A stretch of DNA of 38,398 nucleotides, taken from an uncultured Bacteroidales bacterium. Its GTDB lineage: Bacteria; Bacteroidota; Bacteroidia; Bacteroidales; Paludibacteraceae. The translations under genes were made by a program, and so were the position numbers. Numbering within the stretch: position 1 is the first letter of the stretch; each line of letters opens with the position of its first letter. Location of the stretch: contig CAKVEC010000016.1 of the NCBI GenBank assembly GCA_934728255.1, forward strand, positions 1 through 38,398, written 5' to 3'. Shown in pieces: positions 17,901-23,330 of the stretch. The notes under the pieces are model-generated. The model was not told the origin of the DNA and did not search any database. It saw only the letters and a list, made by a program, of their open reading frames with translations.

Positions 17901-19562
17901 GGCGCGGAACAGGATGGGACGCCCATAGCCATCGTCGGTCTTTTCCGCCACATCCATATCCATGAAACCGATACCACGGAATATGGTGAGACTATCAATC
18001 TCTATGCTCCAATCCCCGCCATTCACATCAAAGAAAGTCTCTCCGCCATTGTATGATTGCACATTGTCTCCTTTAACCGCCGAGATATGAAATTCCGTTT
18101 GGCACTCATAAGCGATGTGGAAGGACTCACGACCGATAGGCAAGCGGATGTATTGCGATTTGCAGCCCGGTGCGTTGGTAGAAACCGTCAGGGTGTCCAA
18201 ATAGTAGTACCAGCCCTGTTTGCCGTCCTCTTTGGTAGCATAGACATTCCACGGGCTGACTCCTACGGGGGTGATGGTCAGTGTGCGATTATCTATTGCA
18301 TACTGCATCATATTGCGCGGTTCCGTCTCTATGTATTGGTTGATTACGGTTTCGTCAAAACCGCATAGAGACAGATAAGGTTTCCTATCGGTCTCCATAT
18401 AGTTTCGATCTTTCACCAAGTCCGTAGTGAGACGCGAGCAGGTCGGGTCGTCAGGGTTAGCACCGCGCGTACCCCATTGTGCGGAGAAGGTTACACCGGC
18501 TGTCTCATCCGGCAACTCGGTGTATTCCAGGCTAATGGTCTTGCCCTTTAGGAGGAAGTCGTACGAGCGTGATGTCGGTGTATTGGCACTTGGGTGGGCA
18601 CCATTAATGGTATCGGTTGCCAGACAGCGATAATAGACACAATGTGCGACCTTGGGGGTCAGGGTATAGACCGCTTTCTGCTCCTCATAGCCTGTGGCAT
18701 ATTTCTGCGAATACTTGTCCGTCAGCCCCAGATCCGTTGCTTTTTCCACAGCAGAGCCGGTGATACCCCCGGTTTTCCAGCAAGCAAACGGGAAATAGTA
18801 GAAGTTTCTCTTGTTCGCTTCATCCTTCGACACCCGTGAGTCATTCTCATTCAATGCCGCCTCTATGGTTGCTACTTTGTCATCACATTTTGTCCACTTG
18901 ACCAAACGCACAGTGGCTTGCGTTTTAGTTGACATTTCCCATTTTTTTGCAGTAACATTAAAGCCCATATAATAACGTTCGGTGCTGTTGCCACAGAACA
19001 ATCGGCACAATGTTACGTGGTTTTTCTCCCAGTCATAAACCGTATATGAATGTTCGTGCGAGAAAAGAGTGCAGTTATCCTCAGCATCTGTCAGTATCAA
19101 CGCATTCCGGTTATCACTGATGCGCAACCATTTCTTAGATGTTACACTTTGCAAGGCAATGGCATATTCTGTTCCATGGTCTCCATAGTAATTTCCTTCA
19201 TTAGTAGTATTTTTATACCCTGAATTTACCGCCTCTTGATCAGTCATCTTAACTACCCACAAGGCGCTTTCATCGATGTTGTCCATAATGGCAGGTGCCA
19301 CTCCCCCATTTCCATCATCCGTCAAGAGAACATTGTTCGAAAGAGTGTTGGTGGTCAATTTGTCTCCAGTATTAAAATAGATAGAAACCGTATCTCCGTT
19401 TTGCACAAACACGGAGCACGGATGCTGTACCACATCAGCCAAAGTGTCCGCCTGCAAAGCAACCGGACAGCACAGCAAACAACCTATTACATATAGGGAG
19501 AGACGAAGGGCAAATCGTATTGAGTTATGTCTTATACCCAAGACAGAACCATTATTTTTCAT
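11991..19562 (-). CDS. Giant secreted protein with T9SS type A sorting domain
   Basis: About 2,523 residues. The start at 19562 gives a signal peptide: basic start MKNNGSVLGIRHNSIR, hydrophobic stretch FALRLSLYVIGCLLCC, and probable cleavage after PVALQA. The longer reading frame from 19658 would put 32 unrelated residues in front and overlap the upstream gene. Residues about 40-240 resemble a beta-trefoil-like repeat region (ALWVVKM, YAIALQSVTSKKWLRI). A segment near 1190-1330 looks like a jelly-roll carbohydrate-binding fold (GQQMYCSMWLCNPSTDGNYA through YMVDDVYLYA). The last 80 residues match a type A sorting signal (VEVVADGFISDVHLYDVTG, then GVMLADIRLRSGVIYRTKVFVK in two parts) that directs secretion through the outer-membrane T9SS. 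No catalytic motif was recognised, so this is probably a surface adhesin or binding protein (inference). It is translated 26 bases after a small tail-anchored protein, in the same transcript. Confidence 0.88.
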   Translation of the reverse strand: MKNNGSVLGIRHNSIRFALRLSLYVIGCLLCCPVALQADTLADVVQHPCSVFVQNGDTVSIYFNTGDKLTTNTLSNNVLLTDDGNGGVAPAIMDNIDESALWVVKMTDQEAVNSGYKNTTNEGNYYGDHGTEYAIALQSVTSKKWLRISDNRNALILTDAEDNCTLFSHEHSYTVYDWEKNHVTLCRLFCGNSTERYYMGFNVTAKKWEMSTKTQATVRLVKWTKCDDKVATIEAALNENDSRVSKDEANKRNFYYFPFACWKTGGITGSAVEKATDLGLTDKYSQKYATGYEEQKAVYTLTPKVAHCVYYRCLATDTINGAHPSANTPTSRSYDFLLKGKTISLEYTELPDETAGVTFSAQWGTRGANPDDPTCSRLTTDLVKDRNYMETDRKPYLSLCGFDETVINQYIETEPRNMMQYAIDNRTLTITPVGVSPWNVYATKEDGKQGWYYYLDTLTVSTNAPGCKSQYIRLPIGRESFHIAYECQTEFHISAVKGDNVQSYNGGETFFDVNGGDWSIEIDSLTIFRGIGFMDMDVAEKTDDGYGRPILFRANTGKFTRYVIADKNGNRVFNYLDPKNIILSYKDNSGNWVSQSENFWVHNKYAITSPQIDMLVLSLASTESDNRTQDIKIRVKLGWPSNSPENGTRNTYIEAVHTISQTHEGYGVDCAAFNTQTGRFYSVRDSNAHQQVHTYEQTIYYVPSEGREYTLKLKEPKFFGYMRWYDFNTGKDPKYQPDGKDADGKDNFVLINDFWKTYPATRDGNKFVSFNTDPEHSYGLYYLFPESAGEGSTDLTCANSPVVRIPADENFSYSFDIACDVSNYTDYKVIRDNNGNIISFTEPTLSYRQIFHFRRGDSHESDEEIREVADSLAKCTTKTGRFYEEHEYEMPVGMAVELITNRMLSYANGARSLDKYWLKMDDNVTSMQDGVNIDGHIYAHTWKNIYKPKFFLRDPQTGKLTETTLTNAPDGEKYFYDYINVNCDNSNALVESREYACCLVPNVTFGDNYTGDTILLALHKVKWVNRDTTVYGPSEKPLITLSEIENNYVLLSKHDFDYNKPGTTTPTLYNIPLSPDESTMGFVPSRYIMRDRNNPSKYTIQREKMATHTDFPNYGEYCFINKVGTDNTNGETWLMEQTQHTAGAEDGYALYADGTDQPGQFLALNTNAKLCSGQQMYCSMWLCNPSTDGNYAEFEVVMEGRNRENGVWQPWEEVKSFYIGKMASETPWMQVRFPVDTRTDYEESRIVFYNFARGPEGNNYMVDDVYLYASRIPLEAFQVNTTCMVSEAEQSTSSDDSGVQNPIHGLKETDNVATIIRLDYEKLIDGFTSKHLYYQICEYYTQTSCTEGTCEADSALQMNYRNDLGEDNNNRYGVIQLPNQSHADGWEPQADEKFASLDAFLEYVAKDVENTQQTRTAAENDDQTKGSNTYIGYVPVTDRDGQRYVIYIVQMLKMRDLDARHRYEVCTAYTKDDLRDALCSMRTDLPVYEPTAFELNGETYPTVGQCANERYPLEIIVRQEIITDGEHSHTLEANARAEWLKGYTFDSIYYNAYRAGATTPQDKEAMATADAAFLKQYGYPRADVDKAIDIMRRDPVSYPNATNYYVEDYHDLKKGQDYWGLERPEGKDEDYYYTIIKTLCDKGLLRLALKRDDIYLMSSDTVCYWIYPTAGTAQTQYEGTTYILNQCASPKFVMVYSNPSEHKFTFGLKEDEVTEGVVPRIRITEYDANHRFAVPCYIGDKVVMEWDSTKLDATGTDDPLILERMTQKGFSMHYTQNIIYTKSENKYYNPEGDTVYFTPVNEAHVEEMKELHATGKYGTADGHPGCWVVNTDTMRAGYQYTLRTQMKPRPTGDFDDITTGDTKDEDGCITGYAYFTLVVVPDTLIWTPVHSDASGNYHWGEDQNWSGLVRGEVKRDCGYAPIKSSVVIIPEGLDPEKYPYIDDVKVDAYSKDINYLANVCKKVQFRKDVRIIGQHYLQYDSAYVDMTVRPVYSDNYGHNWGGWNAVSAPLQGMYAGDFYIPHQGMWDNGKCIEMPKKTDDYTQDFRVGSFQGTRSSDAAYAFWARYYDKEVYNYTDANYYEDATSDKLESVDAGFYTSNRLSQPINPGEGVALYALGMGEDSLEIRLPKPDTKYFYYKTDGTALSGSEETPRTNSYRLAYTPDDNGNMTITLTNRTAGNYFLFGNPTMSYLNVAKLIEVNSNKLAGAFYILMDGKWQAGNIELSEWWAPSHYIAPMQAVMLKANDAATQLQLTITPECLSLTNISHTEQNAAGGSSAPKRAKGHLLRPQIMRISAHTDEAEATATLALMDFADNGYQPDEDVSFLSTGIEGDKTSGVLTPVNIYTLAGNRTLAVDMRNSLDIVPLGFVIDSDYRTDSIILSFGFNIAWGEECYLCDTLTGTRTRIHNDLRLRVATPQNHEIRYYIVGANRSADNPDFPTGDEPAVIDKGAHVTIYSPQTGKVEVVADGFISDVHLYDVTGCLVAHTATETNTPTMSLRCPSGVMLADIRLRSGVIYRTKVFVK

Positions 19563-19588
19563 ACTCAAAACAGAATAAAAGTACAACG

Positions 19589-20026
19589 CTATATTTTTGT
19601 TTTTCTCAGTGTTCTCCGAACACGCAGAGTGCGCACTACGAAAAACATCGCAGCGCACAGCAGCATAGGAATCAAGACATCACCGATGGGGACTGTTGCT
19701 TCACCGATAGCCGGTCCGTCGGGTTTCCCCGGTCGAATTGCATAAGCCATTTCCTGCTGCGTTTCTTGCACATTCCATACTCCACAGGCGGAGACATCAT
19801 CTTGCACGATACGGTTCACCGCAACAAACGAGCCCGAGCCATACGCCCTGCATTGGCGTGCCCGTGTCTCGGCAGCAGATGGCTGCACAAAACGATCGTA
19901 CCCGTCCACAGACGAATACACCACCGGTTCCATAAAGGGAGCAGCAGAGTTGATTGTCGCATAGTTAGCGGTTGGGATATTCGCAGCATCGGTATAACTC
20001 AAAAATGTCGAAACATTATCAAACAT
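19589..20026 (-). CDS. Small tail-anchored protein paired with the T9SS cargo gene
   Basis: 145 residues. There is no N-terminal signal peptide. The N-terminal 100 residues are polar and rich in Tyr, Ser and Ala (VYSSVDGYDRFVQPSA), with two cysteines. The C-terminus is tripartite: a Gly/Pro-rich PGKPDGPAIGEATVPIGD motif, one membrane segment VLIPMLLCAAMFFVV (about 114-129), and a basic end RTLRVRRTLRKTKI. That architecture resembles protein-sorting tails in general, but it is not a T9SS domain and I cannot name the family. Short proteins with a P-x-GD motif before a terminal membrane helix seem familiar from Bacteroidales secreted-protein loci (recollection, not checked). It has its own strong promoter and precedes the giant secreted protein by 26 bases, suggesting a joint function in export or anchoring (inference). 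Confidence 0.7.
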   Translation of the reverse strand: MFDNVSTFLSYTDAANIPTANYATINSAAPFMEPVVYSSVDGYDRFVQPSAAETRARQCRAYGSGSFVAVNRIVQDDVSACGVWNVQETQQEMAYAIRPGKPDGPAIGEATVPIGDVLIPMLLCAAMFFVVRTLRVRRTLRKTKI

Positions 20027-20075
20027 ACATTGAATAAACTACTTTTCCGATTTACCCCCCCCGCAAAAATTATAC

Positions 20076-20107
20076 CAAATATAAAATGTTCAATAAAAAA
20101 GTACAAA
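20076..20107 (-). promoter_or_regulatory. Promoter for the tail-anchored/T9SS cargo operon
   Basis: Minus strand: TTTG (20107-20104), 20-base spacer, TATATTTG (20083-20076); both elements match the Bacteroidetes consensus. The first ATG is 50 bases downstream, after an unusual run of eight G residues (C at 20055-20062). Confidence 0.75.
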
Positions 20108-20250
20108 CAACCGAATTTTAAGATATTTAATACGAGTTCAACATAAAACTAATAAAAACAGAACCTGTCTTGCAACGCAACACGTATCGCGCTCATAGTC
20201 ATACAGACACTTGGACCAACTGCCAAGTAAACGCCTACTATCCTATAAGG

Positions 20251-20294
20251 AATCACCCACTAATCACCCACTAATCACCCACTAATCACCCACT
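20251..20294. repeat. Four-copy 11-bp tandem array
   Basis: AATCACCCACT is repeated four times exactly and without gaps between the two divergent promoters. The rest of the 545-base gap (20027-20571) contains these two promoters and the transketolase leader; no gene was seen in it. Confidence 0.95.
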
Positions 20295-20419
20295 CTTGAT
20301 GGCACAAAGGCAAGGAGTGGTTTGATACGTGGCAGAACACATACATTGCGTATATTGCGCCCTGCGACATAGGAATGCGCCGAGCCGACAAGTGATCGGG
20401 CAGCAGAATTGCACAACGG

Positions 20420-20451
20420 TTTGTACAGATCAAAAAAAATGCGTAACTTTG
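20420..20451 (+). promoter_or_regulatory. Transketolase promoter (-33/-7 type)
   Basis: TTTG (20420-20423), 20-base spacer, TAACTTTG (20444-20451), both perfect consensus matches. The leader to the ATG at 20572 is about 110 bases. Confidence 0.75.
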
Positions 20452-20571
20452 TAGCGGATTTGTATTCGCCTGCCAAAACAGGAGATTTCCGATGTGCAAG
20501 CCACGAACGGAAGCCACTAATACAAGCGCAGCGACCCCCAAAAAACGTGAAACCATTAACAAATATATGAT

Positions 20572-22581
20572 ATGAACACAACGAAACTTATGAATCGGGC
20601 AGCGGATAACATTCGTATCCTGGCTGCGGCGGCTGTAGAAAAAGCAAAAAGCGGACACCCCGGCGGGGCTATGGGTGGCGCGGATTTTATCAACGTGCTC
20701 TATTCTGAGTTTCTCGAATACGACCCCGAGAACCCCGCATGGGAGGCAAGAGACCGTTTCTTCCTCGACCCCGGGCATATGGCGCCGATGCTCTACAGCC
20801 AACTCTGTCTGGCGGGCAAGTACACATTGGCAGACTTGCAGACGCTCCGCCAGTGGGGCAGCGTCGTTCCCGGACACCCCGAGCGCGACATAGACCACGG
20901 CATAGAGAACACATCGGGTCCTCTCGGGCAGGGGCATACGTTTGCCGTAGGCGCGGCGATTGCGGCGAAATGGTTCAACGCCCGTTACGGGGCTATCCAC
21001 AACCCGACGATTTATGCGTTTATCTCGGATGGCGGCGTACAGGAAGAGATTTCGCAGGGCGCAGGACGTATGGCGGGTTTCCTCGGGCTGGACAACCTGA
21101 TTATGTTCTACGACTCGAACGAGGTGCAACTCTCGACCGACTGCCGCGATGTAACCAACGAGGACGTGGCAGCCAAATACGAGGCGTGGGGTTGGTTTGT
21201 GCAGGAGATACCGGGCAACGACCCCGACGCAATACGCGAGGCATTGGTGCGTGCGAAAGAGGAGAAAAAACGCCCGAGTCTGATTATCGGACACACCACA
21301 ATGGGCAAGGGGTGCGTTACCGCCGATGGGCAGAGTTTCGAAGGCAAATGTTCGACCCACGGGCAGCCGTTGAGCAAGTCGGGCGCATCGTTTGAAGCGA
21401 CCGTCAAGCACCTGGGCGGCGACCCCGAGAACCCGTTTGCCATCTTCCCCGAGGTGCAGGAACTGTACGACCGGCGTGCGGCGCAACTGCGCGAGACAGC
21501 CAACCAACGCTACGAGAAATACTACGAATGGAAACAGGCTAACCCGTTGGCTGCCAACGAGTACGAGACATTCATGAGCGGAGAGACACCGTGTATTGAT
21601 TGGAGCGAGATTGTACAGAAACAGGGTGCCGCTACCCGCAACGCTTCGGCTACCGTACTCGGCTACTTGGCAGAGCACGTGGGCAATATGATTGTGTCGT
21701 CCGCCGACCTGAGCAACTCGGACAAGACCGACGGCTTCCTCAAGAAGACCCACGCTATCCGCCGAGGCGACTTCACGGGGCAGTTCCTGCAGGCAGGTGT
21801 GAGCGAGATGACGATGGCGTGCGTATGCATAGGTATGGCACTCCACGGCGGTATCATCCCCGCGTGCGGCACGTTCTTCGTATTCAGCGACTATATGAAA
21901 CCCGCCGTGCGTATGGCGGCGCTGATGGAGATACCGGTAAAGTTCATTTGGAGCCACGACGCTTTCCGCGTGGGCGAGGACGGTCCGACGCACGAACCCG
22001 TGGAGCAGGAGGCGCAGATACGCCTGATGGAGAAACTGCATAACCACCACGGACAGCCGTCGATGCTCGTGCTGCGCCCTGCGGACGCCGAAGAGACCAC
22101 GATGGCATGGCGTCTGGCGATGGAGAACACCGCCACCCCGACGGCACTGATACTCTCGCGGCAGGACATCGCACCCGTGCCGAACACACGCTTGGACGGC
22201 TTCCGCAAGGGGGCATATATCGTCAGCAAGGACGAGAACCCGCAAGTGGTGATGCTGGCAAGCGGCTCGGAGGTATCGACGCTGATGGCAGGTGCCGAAC
22301 TGCTGCGTGCTGAGGGTATCCGCCTGCAGGTGGTGAGCGTACCGAGCGAGGGGTTGTTCCGCCGGCAGCCAAAAGAATACCAGGAAGAGGTGCTGCCGAA
22401 GGGCGTGGTGCGCTTCGGTATGACGGCCGGTCTGCCCTGCACGCTGGAAGGACTGGTCGGCGAGAACGGAAAAATCTGGGGGCTGGAGAGTTTCGGTTTC
22501 TCGGCGCCGTACAAAGTATTGGACGAGAAACTCGGTTTCACCGCACAGAACGTATACGAGCAAGTGAAGAAATTACTGTAA
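20572..22581 (+). CDS. tkt: Transketolase
   Basis: 669 residues, normal full length. It catalyses thiamine-diphosphate-dependent transfer of two-carbon ketol units in the non-oxidative pentose phosphate pathway, in the cytosol. Visible features: the N-terminal GHPGGAMGGADF segment (about 27-38) with the conserved His; GPLGQGHTFAVGAAIA (about 115-130); the diphosphate/Mg site SDGGVQEEISQGAGRMAG (about 152) followed by FYDSNEVQLS; the pyrimidine domain with the catalytic region AGVSEMTMACVCIGMALHGG (about 405) and FRVGEDGPTHEPVEQ (about 466); and ASGSEVSTLMAGAELL in the C-terminal domain. The gene is noticeably G+C-rich and appears to be transcribed alone, with its own promoter and a strong 3' hairpin. 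Confidence 0.97.
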   Translation: MNTTKLMNRAADNIRILAAAAVEKAKSGHPGGAMGGADFINVLYSEFLEYDPENPAWEARDRFFLDPGHMAPMLYSQLCLAGKYTLADLQTLRQWGSVVPGHPERDIDHGIENTSGPLGQGHTFAVGAAIAAKWFNARYGAIHNPTIYAFISDGGVQEEISQGAGRMAGFLGLDNLIMFYDSNEVQLSTDCRDVTNEDVAAKYEAWGWFVQEIPGNDPDAIREALVRAKEEKKRPSLIIGHTTMGKGCVTADGQSFEGKCSTHGQPLSKSGASFEATVKHLGGDPENPFAIFPEVQELYDRRAAQLRETANQRYEKYYEWKQANPLAANEYETFMSGETPCIDWSEIVQKQGAATRNASATVLGYLAEHVGNMIVSSADLSNSDKTDGFLKKTHAIRRGDFTGQFLQAGVSEMTMACVCIGMALHGGIIPACGTFFVFSDYMKPAVRMAALMEIPVKFIWSHDAFRVGEDGPTHEPVEQEAQIRLMEKLHNHHGQPSMLVLRPADAEETTMAWRLAMENTATPTALILSRQDIAPVPNTRLDGFRKGAYIVSKDENPQVVMLASGSEVSTLMAGAELLRAEGIRLQVVSVPSEGLFRRQPKEYQEEVLPKGVVRFGMTAGLPCTLEGLVGENGKIWGLESFGFSAPYKVLDEKLGFTAQNVYEQVKKLL

Positions 22582-22595
22582 CCAAAATCCGTGAA

Positions 22596-22642
22596 CAGGC
22601 AGACGTTCCGTTGTCCCGTTTCGGGACGGGGCGTCTCGCCTG
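22596..22642 (+). terminator. Strong 3' hairpin after transketolase
   Basis: CAGGC and AGACG (22596-22605) pair with CGTCT and GCCTG (22632-22642), and the inner TTGTCCCG pairs with CGGGAC around a TTT loop. The stem is long and G+C-rich but lacks a T-run, so it may stop or stabilise transcripts less cleanly than a classic terminator. Confidence 0.6.
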
Positions 22643-22676
22643 CGGAATATTCTCCATAAATGACCATTGTTAAAAA

Positions 22677-22700
22677 TTCTCCATTAATTGCCGTTAATTA
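22677..22700. repeat. Left inverted repeat flanking the GxxExxY gene
   Basis: This 24-base segment (begins TTCTCCATTAATTGCC) is the reverse complement of 23169-23192 at 22 of 24 positions. A weaker direct copy (TTCTCCATAAATGACC) lies 28 bases to its left, at about 22649. Confidence 0.8.
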
Positions 22701-22709
22701 TTCGTTAAT

Positions 22710-23141
22710 ATGATTGATACAGAAAAGTACAAACCACTACTCTACAACATTATTGGTGCTTCAATGGAAGTGCACAATACGTTGGGCAAAGGGCTATTGG
22801 AATCGGTCTATCAAGAGGCATTGACGATTGAATTGGCGGAACTGGGTATTCCTTGTGTAATGGAACAAGAAGTACCGGTTTTCTACAAAAACCGACCATT
22901 GGAAAAGAAATTCAGACTGGATATGCTTGTAGCGGATGATATTGTGGTTGAGTTGAAATCGGTGGCACATTTAGGGGCGGAGCATCGGCATCAACTATGT
23001 AGCTATCTGCGTTTGACAAAGAAACCGATTGGTTTATTGATAAATTTTGGGAGCAATGCATTATTAGGTGAACGTTGGATTTATGATGAGGAAAATGATG
23101 AGTGTTTCATTGTTGATAAGAATATGAAACCTATTGATTGA
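22710..23141 (+). CDS. GxxExxY family protein
   Basis: 143 residues. The signature GKGLLESVYQEAL (G-x-x-E-x-x-Y, about 26-38) defines this family, which is placed in the PD-(D/E)XK nuclease-like group (PF13366). The candidate core reads RLDMLVADDIVVELKSV (about 71-87), with Asp and a Glu-x-Lys pair arranged like a nuclease site. The function is not established; such proteins are often found as small mobile or intervening cassettes, including inside rRNA genes in some bacteria. The gene is A+T-rich compared with tkt and leuS on either side, lies between inverted repeats only 9 and 27 bases from its ends, and has no clear promoter of its own. Transfer as a cassette is likely (inference). Confidence 0.88.
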   Translation: MIDTEKYKPLLYNIIGASMEVHNTLGKGLLESVYQEALTIELAELGIPCVMEQEVPVFYKNRPLEKKFRLDMLVADDIVVELKSVAHLGAEHRHQLCSYLRLTKKPIGLLINFGSNALLGERWIYDEENDECFIVDKNMKPID

Positions 23142-23168
23142 CAAGACAGACCCGATATACTTAATGGT

Positions 23169-23192
23169 TAATTAATGGCAATTAACGGAGAA
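23169..23192. repeat. Right inverted repeat flanking the GxxExxY gene
   Basis: Reverse complement of 22677-22700 with two mismatches. The shared sequence continues on the right as GGCAATTAACGGAGAACAAAAA (23177-23198, two parts). Confidence 0.8.
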
Positions 23193-23254
23193 CAAAAAAA
23201 ACTTACGATAATTAACAGAATCGAAAATCGATAATGCATTAACGACAAATTAAC

Positions 23255-23276
23255 GGCAATTGACGGAGAACAAAAA
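23255..23276. repeat. Additional copies of the GGCAATTAACGGAGAA repeat before leuS
   Basis: 23255-23276 repeats 23177-23198 with one change (TGAC for TAAC), and a shortened third copy (GGCAATTAACGGA) lies at 23288-23300. The copies are in the same orientation and are separated by 78 and 33 bases. No promoter for leuS was recognised in this 189-base gap. Confidence 0.85.
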
Positions 23277-23330
23277 CGCCATTCGATGGCAATTAACGGA
23301 AACTACATACGGAATATAAACGACATATAT

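Noticed and set aside
20275..22563. A 762-residue open frame antisense to transketolase
   Set aside because: Shadow of the transketolase gene, whose motifs are all intact on the plus strand.
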